33,296 nt of DNA from Armatimonadota bacterium (GCA_023511535.1 JAIMBK010000035.1:1-33296); one strand, 5' to 3'. Shown: positions 8,869-17,703, numbered from the stretch's first letter. Numbers and translations: made by a program. The notes: generated by a model not told the origin, from the sequence alone.

Positions 8869-8961
8869 GAGGCGGGAAGTGGGAAGTGAGATTTTAAAAT
8901 TCTCACCTCCCACTTCTCACATCAAATTCCCACCTTCCACTTCTCACATCCCACTTCCCAG
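8862..8961. repeat. Palindromic GGGAAGTGAGA-type repeat between bamA and bamR
   Basis: About 100 bases consist of variants of GGGAAGTGAGA and their complement. GCGGGAAGTGGGAAGTGAGA on the left matches the complement of 8901-8920 at about 17 of 20 positions around a centre ATTTTAAAAT (8891-8900). Two further imperfect right-hand units follow up to the bamR ribosome binding site. The left arm includes the bamA stop codon. A related element lies at 19985-20066. In RNA this is a strong hairpin that could stabilise or attenuate the message between the two genes. Confidence 0.85.
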
Positions 8962-8976
8962 AAAGGGGGTAGTAAT

Positions 8977-9741
8977 TTGGCTTACCAGTTTTTAAAAACC
9001 GGCACGGCGGAGGGAATTATCGAGATTAAGCTGGACCGGCCACCGCTGAATGTATTGACCATTCCCATGATGGAGGAGCTTGTTTCCGCTTTCCGGTGGG
9101 CCAAAGCGGAACCGGGGGCGTTAATCCTGTTGTCGGCGCAAGGAAAGGCCTTTTCGGCGGGCGTGGACGTGGCCGACCACACGCCGGACAAGGTCGAGGC
9201 AATGATCGACGTCTTCGACCGGATTTTCTTAACCATGGCGGAAATTGACAAACCGGTTGCGGCGGCAGTGAACGGGGCGGCTTTGGGCGGCGGCTATGAG
9301 CTGGTGCTGGCCTGCGACCTGGTGGTGGCTTCGGAGAAAGCCCGGTTCGGCCAGCCGGAAATTACCGTGGGCGTTTACCCGCCGCTGGCCTGCTACTTTT
9401 TACCGCGCCTGTTGAGCTGGCCCCGGGCCATGGAACTGCTGCTCGGCGGGGAAGTTTTCGATGCCGCCCGGGCCGCGCAGCTGGGCCTGGTGAACAGGGT
9501 GTTGCCGCCGGAGAACTTTGCGGACGGAGTTCGCGAGTACCTCCGGAAATTCACGGCGTTGAGCCCGGTGGTTCTGGCCCTGACCAAGAAAGCCGCGAAG
9601 GCGGGGTTGAATAAGGACCTGGCGGGCGGGCTGAAGGAAATCGACCGGATTTACTTGCAGGAGCTGATGCAGACCAGAGACGCCGTGGAGGGCCTGCAGG
9701 CCTTCCTGGAAAAACGCAAGCCGGTGTGGCAAGGACAGTGA
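8977..9741 (+). CDS. bamR: Cyclohexa-1,5-diene-1-carbonyl-CoA hydratase (enoyl-CoA hydratase family)
   Basis: The 254-residue crotonase-family protein has the oxyanion-hole segments KAFSAGVDVADH (about 50-61) and NGAALGGGYELVLACDL (about 94-110), followed by KARFGQPEITVGVYPP. The family usually carries glutamates at the catalytic positions of ordinary enoyl-CoA hydratases; the variation seen here (PEITVGVYPP) agrees with dienoyl-CoA hydratases. It would add water to cyclohexa-1,5-diene-1-carbonyl-CoA, the product of benzoyl-CoA reductase, giving 6-hydroxycyclohex-1-ene-1-carbonyl-CoA. TTG 8977 follows an AAAGGGGGT site. The substrate is assigned from the bamA-bamR-bamQ gene order as much as from the sequence; a generic enoyl-CoA hydratase is the alternative. 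Confidence 0.85.
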   Translation: MAYQFLKTGTAEGIIEIKLDRPPLNVLTIPMMEELVSAFRWAKAEPGALILLSAQGKAFSAGVDVADHTPDKVEAMIDVFDRIFLTMAEIDKPVAAAVNGAALGGGYELVLACDLVVASEKARFGQPEITVGVYPPLACYFLPRLLSWPRAMELLLGGEVFDAARAAQLGLVNRVLPPENFADGVREYLRKFTALSPVVLALTKKAAKAGLNKDLAGGLKEIDRIYLQELMQTRDAVEGLQAFLEKRKPVWQGQ

Positions 9742-9858
9742 AATCGATCGCCGGTCGTCTTATGGGCGGACGCCGGAAGAACATTTGAAGAAATTTAAAC
9801 AGCCAAGTGGTGATGGTGAAGAGAAATTCTATTTTCAAAGGAAGAGGAGGTAATGATC

Positions 9859-10926
9859 ATGGGTGTACCTGCAAAGATTGAAACCTGGCAAATGGTAGAG
9901 CCCGGGAAACTGGCGCGGACCAGCATCGATGTTCCCGAATTGAAGCCCGGGGAAGTGCTGGTGGAGATCGCCGGCTGCGGGGTCTGCCACACTGACGTCA
10001 GTTATTTTTACGACGGTGTACCGACGGTAACCAAACCCCCCCTTACCCTCGGTCACGAAATTTCCGGCCGGGTGGTGGCCGGGGAGGAAAGGCTGCTTGG
10101 CAAAGAGGTAATCGTTCCCGCGGTAATGCCCTGCAACAACTGCCCCATCTGCGCTTCCGGGAGGGGCAACCGCTGCCTGAAACAGGCCATGCCGGGAAAC
10201 AGCCTGGGGATTTACGGAGGGTTTTCCAGTCATATTCCCGTGCCGGCCGCCGATCTCTGCGTGGTTGAGGATAGAAAGGGGATGCCCTTGGAGCACCTGG
10301 CCGTGGTGGCCGACGCCATCACTTCCCCATACCAGGCGGCAAGGCGGGCGGACATTCAAAAGGGCGACGTGGTGGTGGTCATCGGCGCTACCGGCGGCAT
10401 CGGCGTTTACATGACGCAAATCGCCTCCGTCCTGGGCGCTGCCGAAGTAATCGCCATCGCCCGGAACAAGGAAAAGCTGGAGCGCTCCCTCCAGTACGGG
10501 GCCACCTACGCCATCAGCACCCTGGACAAGAGCGTAAAGGATATCCGGGAAGAATTCCGCAGCTACGCCAAGGGAAAGAAATTGCCCTCCTGGGGTTTAA
10601 AAATATTTGAGTGCACCGGCTCTAAAATGGGTCAGGAGATCGGGCTGGAACTGCTTACCTTCGTCAGTAAATTAATTGTGGTGGGTTACGGCACTGCCAG
10701 AGTGGAATACATGCTTTCCCGCCTGATGGCCTTCGACGCCGAGATCATCGGCACCTGGGGCTGCCTGCCGAAATACTACCCGGAAGTCCTGCAAATGGTC
10801 CTGAACGGAAAAATCAAAGTGGAACCGTTTGTGGAGATCCGGCCCATGAGCCAGCTGGAGGAGGCTCTGAAAGCTTCCCATTCCGGGGCATTAATGAAGA
10901 GGATTGTGCTCACGCCGGATTTTTAA
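9859..10926 (+). CDS. bamQ: 6-hydroxycyclohex-1-ene-1-carbonyl-CoA dehydrogenase
   Basis: The 355-residue protein is a zinc-type medium-chain alcohol dehydrogenase. It has the catalytic zinc ligands in GCGVCHTDVSY (about 38-48) and GHEISGRV (about 66), the four structural-zinc cysteines in CNNCPICASGRGNRC (about 92-106), and a Rossmann motif GATGGIGVYMTQIA (about 177-190). It would oxidise 6-hydroxycyclohex-1-ene-1-carbonyl-CoA with NAD to the 6-oxo compound that BamA opens. The segment MPGNSLGIYGGFSSHIPVP agrees with this subfamily. GAGGAGG lies eight bases before ATG 9859; ATG 9853 would be too close. A gap of 117 bases separates it from bamR, and the three bam genes read in the same direction. 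Confidence 0.9.
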   Translation: MGVPAKIETWQMVEPGKLARTSIDVPELKPGEVLVEIAGCGVCHTDVSYFYDGVPTVTKPPLTLGHEISGRVVAGEERLLGKEVIVPAVMPCNNCPICASGRGNRCLKQAMPGNSLGIYGGFSSHIPVPAADLCVVEDRKGMPLEHLAVVADAITSPYQAARRADIQKGDVVVVIGATGGIGVYMTQIASVLGAAEVIAIARNKEKLERSLQYGATYAISTLDKSVKDIREEFRSYAKGKKLPSWGLKIFECTGSKMGQEIGLELLTFVSKLIVVGYGTARVEYMLSRLMAFDAEIIGTWGCLPKYYPEVLQMVLNGKIKVEPFVEIRPMSQLEEALKASHSGALMKRIVLTPDF

Positions 10927-10998
10927 ATCCTAAAAGAGGTTAATTTGTTACTTGGTTACCGACGGGTGAAGATTGCAGATTTTGGCGAGAAACAATGT

Positions 10999-11004
10999 TA
11001 TAAT
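10999..11004 (+). promoter_or_regulatory. Candidate extended -10 before the acyl-CoA synthetase genes
   Basis: TGTTATAAT at 10996-11004 is an extended -10 match (TGn-TATAAT) about 90 bases before the probable start of the alpha-subunit gene. A TTGCAG further upstream is 20 bases away, a poor spacing. It may give the synthetase genes their own promoter separate from bamQ. Confidence 0.4.
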
Positions 11005-11095
11005 AAATCAACCCGTCGGCTTGCTTTATTCTTTACCCGCACTGATGATTCACCCGGAAAAATGATTATCCAGGATGGGGAAGGAATTGGGGAAG

Positions 11096-12493
11096 ATGGG
11101 GAAATCCGAAAAAGTCAAACGTTTACGGGAGATCTTTTATCCGGAGAGGATTGCCGTTTTAGGCGTGAGCGATTCTCCGCAGCGGGTGGGCTTTAATCTT
11201 TTCGAAAGCATCCTTTACGGCGGTTTTACCGGCCGGGTTTACCCCGTCCACCCCCGCCTGGAAACGGTGCTGGGGCAAAAGGTTTACCATTCCCTGGCCG
11301 AGATTCCGGACAAGGTGGACCTGGCCGTGATTGCTTTAAACGAGCGGGCTACCCTGGAGGCCCTGCAGGAGTGCGGGGCAAAAGGGGTAAAAGGGGCGGT
11401 TTGCGTGGCCGGGGGTTACCGGGAAGCAGGTGACGAAGGAGCGGTTTTAGAGGAGGAATTACGCCGGGCGGCCGAACGTTCCGGGGTTTCCCTGATCGGG
11501 CCGAACACCCTGGGCTTTATCAACAACGATGCCGGCCTGTACGTCACTTTCTACCCGATGCAACTGCCGAAAGGAAAAGTTTCTTTTGTCTGCCAGAGCG
11601 GCGGGGTGGGGCTGACCTTGATGCACCAGGCGGCCGACGCCGGTCTTGGCTTAAACAAATGGATCGGGGTGGGCAACCGGAGCACCTTTGAATTTGCCGA
11701 CTACCTGGCTTTTCTGGGCGAGGACGACTCGACCGCGGTAATTGGCCTTTTCGTGGAAGGCACCGAAGAAGCCGCGGAAATGGTGCGGGTCGCCGGCCGC
11801 CTGGAAAAACCGGTGGTGGTTTACAAAATCGGCCGCTCCGAAGAAATTAATTACGCCGCCCTCACGCACACAGGCACCATGGCCGGTTCCTACCGGGTTT
11901 ACCGGGACATTTTTCACCAGTTCGGGCTTTACCCGGTGGACAGCCTTTTAGAGATGGTCGCCTGTTTGCAGGGCCTGGCCTTTGCCCCGCTGCCGGCGGG
12001 AAACCGGATCGGTATCCTCACCCATACGGCGGGGCCGAGCATTGTGGCGGCGGACCTGCTGCTCTCCCGGGGATGTGTCCTGCCCGCCCTGGCGGAACAC
12101 ACCATAGAAGGGGTGCGTAAACTGACCGGGCCGAACCCGCCTTTTATTTTAAAAAATCCCCTGGACGTGGCCGGGATGGGGTTTTTGGCCGGGGCGTACG
12201 GAGAATATCTCGCTCTGGTGGCACAGGACCCCAACGTAGACCTGGTGCTGACCATTTTCTGTCAGCACAAGAACTGGCCTTTCCCTACACCGCAAATTAT
12301 CCGCGTCAAAGAAGAAACGGGCAAGCCCGTGATCGCCTGCTACGCTTCCCGCCGCAGCCTGGGAGAGGAGGACCGCCGCTTATTGCAAGGGCACGGCATT
12401 CCCTTGCTGACCACTCCCGAGGAAGCGGCCTGGGCGGCGGCCGCCCTCGTCGCCCGCGCCGCGGAATTGCAGAGGAGGGGAGGGCAAAAATGA
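11096..12493 (+). CDS. acdA: ADP-forming acyl-CoA synthetase, alpha subunit
   Basis: The protein of about 465 residues has the domain order of the alpha subunit of archaeal-type ADP-forming acetyl-CoA synthetase: a CoA-binding Rossmann domain (IAVLGVSDSPQRVGFN near the start), then two succinyl-CoA-ligase-like flavodoxin domains. VSFVCQSGGVGLTL is the CoA-ligase signature and ALTHTGTMAGSYRVY carries the histidine expected to be phosphorylated. The enzyme interconverts acyl-CoA, ADP and phosphate with acid, CoA and ATP. ATG 11096 and ATG 11075 are both possible; neither has a strong ribosome binding site. The gene overlaps the beta-subunit gene by four bases (ATGA). In this neighbourhood it may make ATP from acetyl-CoA or a longer acyl-CoA, or activate an acid; the direction is not visible from sequence. 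Confidence 0.88.
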   Translation: MGKSEKVKRLREIFYPERIAVLGVSDSPQRVGFNLFESILYGGFTGRVYPVHPRLETVLGQKVYHSLAEIPDKVDLAVIALNERATLEALQECGAKGVKGAVCVAGGYREAGDEGAVLEEELRRAAERSGVSLIGPNTLGFINNDAGLYVTFYPMQLPKGKVSFVCQSGGVGLTLMHQAADAGLGLNKWIGVGNRSTFEFADYLAFLGEDDSTAVIGLFVEGTEEAAEMVRVAGRLEKPVVVYKIGRSEEINYAALTHTGTMAGSYRVYRDIFHQFGLYPVDSLLEMVACLQGLAFAPLPAGNRIGILTHTAGPSIVAADLLLSRGCVLPALAEHTIEGVRKLTGPNPPFILKNPLDVAGMGFLAGAYGEYLALVAQDPNVDLVLTIFCQHKNWPFPTPQIIRVKEETGKPVIACYASRRSLGEEDRRLLQGHGIPLLTTPEEAAWAAAALVARAAELQRRGGQK

Positions 12494-13173
12494 ACCCGGG
12501 AGATCTCTTCAAAAAAGCGAAGGAGGAGGGACGCACCCTCCTTCTGGAGGACGAAACTAAAGAAGTTCTGGAGGCGGCAGGCATCCCCACCACCCGCTGC
12601 TACCGGGTGGCCACCCCCGAGGAAGCCATCAAAAAGGCCGCCGAAATCGGCTACCCGGTGGTATTAAAAATTGCTTCGCCGAAAATCCTGCATAAATCGG
12701 ACACCGGAGGAGTAGCGCTGAACCTGTCTACAAAAGAAGAGGTGGCCGGCGCGTTTGAGAGGCTGCTCGCCACAGGACGGCGGTACGATTCCGGGGCGGG
12801 CGTGGTGCTCCAAAAAATGGCCCGGCCGGGGCGGGAACTGATCGCCGGCATCACCGCCGACAGGCATTTCGGACCCGTCATTATGCTCGGATTGGGCGGC
12901 ATTTTTACCGAAATCCTGCAGGACACCGTCTACCGGCTCCTGCCGATTGCCGATCGCGATGCGCAGGAGATGATCGCCTCCCTGAAAAGCTACCCCCTCC
13001 TGACCGGCTACCGGGGGCAGGAACCGGTGGACCTGCACGCCCTGCGGCAGGTGCTCAAAAAACTTTCCGGACTGGTCGAGGCTTACCCGGAAATCAAAGA
13101 ACTCGACCTCAACCCGCTGGCGGGTTACGCCGCGGGGGTTATGGTCCTTGACGCGCGCTTGATTCTGGAGTAA
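12490..13173 (+). CDS. acdB: ADP-forming acyl-CoA synthetase, beta subunit (ATP-grasp)
   Basis: The 227-residue protein is an ATP-grasp domain of the size of separate beta subunits of ADP-forming acyl-CoA synthetases. Visible features are YPVVLKIASPKILHKSD (nucleotide-binding Lys and the KSDTGGV loop, about 56-75), ELIAGITADRHFGPVIMLGLGGIFTEI (about 117-143) and the metal-binding ELDLNPLAG (about 207-215). It binds ADP/ATP and receives phosphate from the alpha-subunit histidine. The ATG overlaps the alpha stop in an ATGA junction, so the two subunits are translationally coupled. Many bacteria carry the subunits fused; here they are split as in Pyrococcus. Confidence 0.9.
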   Translation: MNPGDLFKKAKEEGRTLLLEDETKEVLEAAGIPTTRCYRVATPEEAIKKAAEIGYPVVLKIASPKILHKSDTGGVALNLSTKEEVAGAFERLLATGRRYDSGAGVVLQKMARPGRELIAGITADRHFGPVIMLGLGGIFTEILQDTVYRLLPIADRDAQEMIASLKSYPLLTGYRGQEPVDLHALRQVLKKLSGLVEAYPEIKELDLNPLAGYAAGVMVLDARLILE

Positions 13174-13281
13174 CCCCAATTTCATTCCGGAAATTAAATA
13201 TTTCACTCTTTTGAGGGATTTCTTAAAAAGACTTTTATTTTAAAATTTAGAGAAGAAATACCCTTTCTGGAGGCGATCTTT

Positions 13282-14892
13282 TTGTGTGCTGCCTTAGGTC
13301 ATGATCAGAGGATTGGCGAAGCCGGAGAAGGCCGCGTGCTGCCGGCAAGTCGCTCCCGGGAAGACGGTTTTCGGCATGATTTTACCCGGATGATTCTCGA
13401 GAATATGAATGACGGTCTGACCGTGCTGGACGGAAAAGGCAAGATCGAATTCGTTAACCGGAGGCTTTGCGAGATGCTGGATTACCGTCCGGATGAGTTA
13501 ATCGGCCGGGACTGGTGGTTTATTATTTACCCTCAGGATATTCCGGTGGTGCAGGCCCAAATCGAGCGGCGCAAACAGGGGGAGGCCGGCCGGTACGAGT
13601 GCCGGCTCTTGCGCCGGGACGGCCGGGAGATTCTTTGCCTCTTCAGCGCGGCGCGCCGGTCGGGGCCGCATGGCGAATACCAGGGCAGCATTACCATCAT
13701 GACCGACATTACCCGGATCAAGCTCATGGAGCAGGAACTGCGGGCCTCCGAGGAAAAATACAAAACGATCATGAAAAATTCCAGCGACGGGATGCTCATT
13801 TACCGGAGTTCAGATTACAAATTTGTTGAAGTCAACCAGGCCCTGGCCGACATGCTGGAACGGACGGTGGAAGAGTGTTTACAGCTGACGGTTCCCGATA
13901 CCCTGCACCCCGAATCCCGGGCCATGGTCATGGATTACGTGAAAAGGCGGGCGCAGGGAGATCCAACCGTACCTACCCATTACGTTCTGACTGCCCTGAC
14001 GAAGAGCGGCAAAAAACGTTACTGGCACATGGGCGTAAGCCGGCTGGACTGGAAGCCCGGGTACGTTTCGACGATCATGCGGGATATCACCGAGATCAAG
14101 CAAATGGAAGAGGATCTGCGCCGGCAGAACCGGGCGCTCCAGGAAAAATTAAGGGAGACCACGCTGCTGCGGAAAAAGCTCTCCCGGTACCAGGAGGAGA
14201 TCAAGCAGCTGCTCAAACGGACCATGGAAATTGAAGAAAAAAGCCGGCGGCGCCTGGCCGTCGAGCTGCACGACGGAGCTGTGCAGGAAATTACCAGCGC
14301 CCTGCACCGGATCAAAATCTGCCGGATGCTGCTCGAAAAAGACCCGGCCGGGGCCCGGGCGGAAATGGCCGTCATGGAGGAGAACCTGCGGCGCGGTATG
14401 CAGGAGTTGCGGCGGGTTATCTTCAATCTGCGCCCTTTAAGTCTGGACGTTTTGGGGCTGTTGTCCACGCTCAAGGACTATCTGAAGAAATTCGAACGGG
14501 AAACGGGGATCGGGGTGACCCTCAAGGTTTCCGGAACGGAAAGGGAACTGCCTCCCGAGCGGGCGGCGGGGGTCTTCCGGATTGTCCAGGAGGCCCTGCA
14601 CAACGTGAAGAAGCATTCCGGGGCGGACAGGGTAACGGTTGCCCTGGTTTACCGGCCGGAACGTCTGCGGATCACGATTAAAGACAACGGCTGCGGTTTT
14701 TCCCGGGAGGACGAGGTACGGGCCATCAAAAACGGCCGCGCCGGCCTGCTGGGCATGAAGGAGCGGACCCAGCTGTTGTCCGGTAAACTCCGGGTGACGG
14801 GCGTTCCGGGGAAGGGAACGCGGGTGACCTTCAGTATTCCTTTGCCGGAAAGGGTGGTTGCCGGTGAACAAAATAAAAGTGCTTATTGTTGA
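13282..14892 (+). CDS. Soluble PAS-PAS histidine kinase, NarX/DegS type
   Basis: The 536-residue protein has two PAS domains (roughly residues 38-155, starting MILENMNDGLTVLDG, and 163-280, starting IMKNSSDGMLIYRS), each ending in a PAC-like DITRIKLMEQEL or DITEIKQMEEDL linker. A coiled-coil stretch of about 40 residues follows. The HisKA_3 box RRLAVELHDGAVQEI (His near 331) and a C-terminal ATPase (IVQEALHNVKKHS; IKDNGCGF; GRAGLLGMKER) complete it. No membrane segment or signal peptide is seen, so it should sense a cytoplasmic ligand or redox state. TTG 13282 lies eight bases after GGAGG. It overlaps the response regulator gene. Geobacter controls benzoate genes with the BamVW two-component system; a like role here is inferred from position only. 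Confidence 0.9.
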   Translation: MCAALGHDQRIGEAGEGRVLPASRSREDGFRHDFTRMILENMNDGLTVLDGKGKIEFVNRRLCEMLDYRPDELIGRDWWFIIYPQDIPVVQAQIERRKQGEAGRYECRLLRRDGREILCLFSAARRSGPHGEYQGSITIMTDITRIKLMEQELRASEEKYKTIMKNSSDGMLIYRSSDYKFVEVNQALADMLERTVEECLQLTVPDTLHPESRAMVMDYVKRRAQGDPTVPTHYVLTALTKSGKKRYWHMGVSRLDWKPGYVSTIMRDITEIKQMEEDLRRQNRALQEKLRETTLLRKKLSRYQEEIKQLLKRTMEIEEKSRRRLAVELHDGAVQEITSALHRIKICRMLLEKDPAGARAEMAVMEENLRRGMQELRRVIFNLRPLSLDVLGLLSTLKDYLKKFERETGIGVTLKVSGTERELPPERAAGVFRIVQEALHNVKKHSGADRVTVALVYRPERLRITIKDNGCGFSREDEVRAIKNGRAGLLGMKERTQLLSGKLRVTGVPGKGTRVTFSIPLPERVVAGEQNKSAYC

Positions 14893-15505
14893 CGATCATC
14901 CCGTGGTTCGCCAGGGTATCCGGCGCATCCTGGAGATGGAAAACGACGTGGAGGTCGTCGGGGAAGCGGAAAACGGCCGGCAGGCGCTTGCGGGCGCGGC
15001 CGCCCTGCAGCCGGACGTGGTTCTTCTGGATATTTCCATGCCCGGCCTGGACGGCATTGAAGTGGCCCGTCAGCTCAAGCAAACGTGCCCGGAAACCAGG
15101 GTGATCGTCCTGACGGTCCACGAGCAGGAGCAGTTTTTGTTTCAGGCGGTGCAGGCCGGGGTGGACGGGTATTTATTAAAGGATCTGCCCGAGGCGGAAC
15201 TGGCGGTCGTCATCCGGAAGGTCAGCCAGGGGCATTCCGTGCTTGATCCCGCCATGACCCGGCCCCTTTTGCGGGAATTCAGCGCCCTGGCGAAAAGTCG
15301 CGTCCGGCGCCAGAACTTCCTGACGGAAAGGGAGATCGAAGTTCTGCATCTGTTGGCCCAGGGATTAACCAATAAAGAAATCGCCGGGATCTTACACGTC
15401 AGCGACTCCACCTTGAAGCGGGTGGTGCGGGCGGTCTGCCAGAAGCTCCGGGTCGACAGCCGCCCCCGGGCCGTCGCCGAAGCCCGGGCCCGGGGGATCA
15501 TTTAG
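14864..15505 (+). CDS. NarL/LuxR-type response regulator
   Basis: The 213-residue protein has a receiver domain (VLIVDDHPVVRQG at residues 5-17; phosphorylated Asp in VVLLDISMPGLDG near 55; Lys in YLLKDLPEAE near 107) and a LuxR-family helix-turn-helix (LTEREIEVLHLLAQGLTNKEIAGILHVS near 155-182). The start codon lies inside the last codons of the kinase gene, as is usual for cognate pairs. GTG 14864 has a better-spaced AAAGGGTGG than TTG 14858. The protein is the expected DNA-binding partner of the preceding kinase. Its targets are unknown; the bam genes and the two transporter leaders nearby are candidates. Confidence 0.93.
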   Translation: MNKIKVLIVDDHPVVRQGIRRILEMENDVEVVGEAENGRQALAGAAALQPDVVLLDISMPGLDGIEVARQLKQTCPETRVIVLTVHEQEQFLFQAVQAGVDGYLLKDLPEAELAVVIRKVSQGHSVLDPAMTRPLLREFSALAKSRVRRQNFLTEREIEVLHLLAQGLTNKEIAGILHVSDSTLKRVVRAVCQKLRVDSRPRAVAEARARGII

Positions 15506-15535
15506 CCTGAAGAACCTGCGGTTAGATGAAATCTT

Positions 15536-17053
15536 TTAAATGTAATCTTTAAGTTCCCGTTTCAAAATTTTTCCGGTGGCGCTCTTGGGCAGTTCTTTCC
15601 GGAATTCCACCGCCCGGGGAGCTTTATAAGCGGCCAGCCGTTCCTTGCAGTAGGTAATGATTTCTGTTTCGTCGGCCACCGCATCTGGTTTTAAAACGAT
15701 AAACGCTTTGGGGATTTCGCCTTTGATTGGGTCGGGAACTCCCAGCACCGCGGCTTCCAGTACGGCCGGGTGGGTGTACAGGACTTCTTCCACCTCCCGG
15801 GGATAAACGTTGTAGCCCCCGCAAATCAGCATGTCCTTTTTACGGTCGACGATGTAAATGTAGCCGTCTTCGTCAGCCTTTCCCAGGTCTCCCGTATGGA
15901 ACCAGTCGCCTGTAAAGGCTTCAGCTGTGGCTTCCGGCATTTCCCAGTAACCTTTAAAAACCCCCGGCCCCCGGACGATAATTTCCCCTACTTCTCCGGG
16001 CTTGACCTCCCGATTATTTTTATCTACAATCTTTACTTCCCAGGTGTCGGCGGGAAGGCCCACAGAACCCGGCTTTCCGTGACCGAGCCGTCCGTAGGTA
16101 ACGGTGGAACTGGTTTCGGTAGAGCCGTAATATTCGCAAAAGCCGACGCCAAAGGTTTCTTCGATTTGGAGAATGTACTCGGCAGGCATGGCTGCCCCGG
16201 CCGACTGAGCATAACGCCAGGAGCGCAAATCATATTTTTCCGGGTTGGCCCGGTAGGCCTGCAGCATGTAGATATACATTGTGGGCACTCCGGCAAAGTG
16301 GGTAACCCTAAACCTGGAAATTAAGCCCAGGGCCTGTTCCGGGAAAAAGCGAGTCATTGTTACCACCGCCGCCCCTTTGTACATCGGTCCCAAAACAGTC
16401 GTAACAAAGAAGATGTGGCAGAATGGAGCGCCGGTAAGCAGCCGGTCCTGATCGTTAATGTGCAGGGCGTAGCAGGCGTTTAGTCCGGCATTGGCGTAAA
16501 AATTATGGTGGGTGAGCATTGCCCCTTTGGGCCGGCCGGTTGTTCCGGAGGTGTACAGGATGGTCACTATGTCATCCGGTGAACACTCTGCTGAAGTAAA
16601 TTCTTCACTATCCACACCAGCCAGCAACTTTTCATAAGAAAGGGCCTCGCCCGCCGGGTCTTCTCCCACCAGGATTATTTTTTTAATCGAGGGTAGCTGC
16701 TCCCTGACGCCCAGCACATGGGCTTTTGCTTCGGCGGCCGCCGCCACCAGCACCCTGGCCCGGGAGTTATTGATGATGTAGATTATTTCGTTACTTCTAA
16801 ACATAATGTTGAACGGGACGGCGATGGCGCCAATTTTCGCTACCGCAAAATAGGTCACCAGGTACTCCGGAGAATTGGGCAGATAAATGGCCACCCGGTC
16901 CCCCTTGCCTACACCCAGCTTGCGCAGGGCGTTGGCAAACCTGTTCACCCGCCTGTTAAATTCCTCCCAGGAAAGTTGTTCCTTGTCGGAAATCACCGCC
17001 GGATTCCGGGGGATTCGCTGGACGTTTTTCTCTATAATCTGGGCAAGATTCAT
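15536..17053 (-). CDS. AMP-forming acyl-CoA ligase (class I adenylate-forming)
   Basis: The 505-residue protein has all core motifs of the ANL superfamily: A3 TILYTSGTTGRPKGAM (about 165-180), A5 EYYGSTETSS (about 310-319), A7/A8 WFHTGDLGKADEDGYIYIVDRKKDMLICGG (about 385-414) and the C-terminal catalytic Lys in LPKSATGKILKRELKD. It forms an acyl-AMP and then an acyl-CoA. On the minus strand an AGAGAGGAG site lies well placed before ATG 17053. The gene converges on the response regulator gene and diverges from the symporter operon. Given its neighbours the acid may be benzoate, cyclohexane carboxylate or a dicarboxylate; the sequence alone does not tell, and fatty-acid ligases look similar. 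Confidence 0.9.
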   Translation of the reverse strand: MNLAQIIEKNVQRIPRNPAVISDKEQLSWEEFNRRVNRFANALRKLGVGKGDRVAIYLPNSPEYLVTYFAVAKIGAIAVPFNIMFRSNEIIYIINNSRARVLVAAAAEAKAHVLGVREQLPSIKKIILVGEDPAGEALSYEKLLAGVDSEEFTSAECSPDDIVTILYTSGTTGRPKGAMLTHHNFYANAGLNACYALHINDQDRLLTGAPFCHIFFVTTVLGPMYKGAAVVTMTRFFPEQALGLISRFRVTHFAGVPTMYIYMLQAYRANPEKYDLRSWRYAQSAGAAMPAEYILQIEETFGVGFCEYYGSTETSSTVTYGRLGHGKPGSVGLPADTWEVKIVDKNNREVKPGEVGEIIVRGPGVFKGYWEMPEATAEAFTGDWFHTGDLGKADEDGYIYIVDRKKDMLICGGYNVYPREVEEVLYTHPAVLEAAVLGVPDPIKGEIPKAFIVLKPDAVADETEIITYCKERLAAYKAPRAVEFRKELPKSATGKILKRELKDYI

Positions 17054-17441
17054 TTCTTTACTCCTCTCTTTGTCATTTCGGTTTTCAATAATTATTTTCC
17101 CAATTAAGAAAAATCTCCTTTGTCTTTAATGGTTCAAAGAAAGTCAATTTCGGGCCGGTTTGACTTAAACCAGGGGTAAAAGTGATTGGTCACCGGACGG
17201 CCACCTTTTCGTGGAACGAGCACAGATAATTTGAACCTTTTTGAGCTATTTGTGATCCATGACTGAGAAGGAGGATTTTTTGATTCCATTGAACATTTCA
17301 GTAAGTTTAGAAGAAAAATGCGGGGGTAAAAAGTTTTGAAAATATTAAAAGTCAGGAAAGGGGGGGCGGGGAAAAGCTGTTATCGCTGTTTGAGGAGTTT
17401 TCAACGGGAAGTTAAGACCTTAATAAGGAGGATGATTATTC
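17054..17441 (+). promoter_or_regulatory. Divergent intergenic region with the first copy of a duplicated leader
   Basis: This 388-base gap separates the minus-strand ligase from the symporter operon. From about 17238 to 17412 it is colinear with 20286-20455, upstream of the ABC transporter operon. Shared blocks are TTTTTGAGCT (17238), GAGAAGGA (17265), GATTTTTTGATTCC (17274), GAACATTT (17291), AAAAGTCAGGAAAGG (17347), AAAAGCTG (17372) and CGGGAAGT (17405). A frame opening at TTG 17336 encodes KVRKGGAGKSC, echoed in the other copy. No convincing -35/-10 pair is evident. Confidence 0.75.
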
Positions 17442-17660
17442 ATGCGGGAAATTTACGGACATCGTCCTGGGCGGATACTTATCTTTATTCTTGCCTTAAG
17501 TTTGATCTGGTACATATTTATAGTTCCATTTGTCGTTCAGCATAACAACTACCTTTTCCTTGGGTGGGTACCACTGGTAGTAGTCATCTGGAATATCCAA
17601 ACCATCGTCTGGTTAGCAGCCATTTATATCTACACGACTAAGTACTGGCCGTACCGTTAA
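17442..17660 (+). CDS. Small two-helix membrane protein, DUF3311-like symporter partner
   Basis: The 72-residue protein has two hydrophobic segments, about residues 11-31 (ILIFILALSLIWYIFIVPFVV) and 37-62, separated by a short polar turn, and ends in the basic YWPYR. ATG 17442 follows AAGGAGGATGA at ideal spacing. The size, the aromatic-rich second helix and the position directly before a sodium:solute symporter gene agree with DUF3311/YhdT-type small proteins, which are often encoded beside SSS symporters and may be accessory subunits. The family name is tentative; the membrane topology and operon link are clear. Confidence 0.75.
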   Translation: MREIYGHRPGRILIFILALSLIWYIFIVPFVVQHNNYLFLGWVPLVVVIWNIQTIVWLAAIYIYTTKYWPYR

Positions 17661-17703
17661 AATCAATAAATATCAATTAATAAAAGAAAAAGGGGAATTG
17701 GAT

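Noticed and set aside
8862-8961. CRISPR array between bamA and bamR
   Set aside because: The units are imperfect, very short and palindromic as a group, with no constant repeat or unique spacers, and no cas genes are present.
10945-11196. 83-codon plus-strand frame overlapping the start of the acyl-CoA synthetase alpha gene
   Set aside because: It covers a promoter-like TATAAT and then runs out of frame over the well-supported CoA-binding domain.
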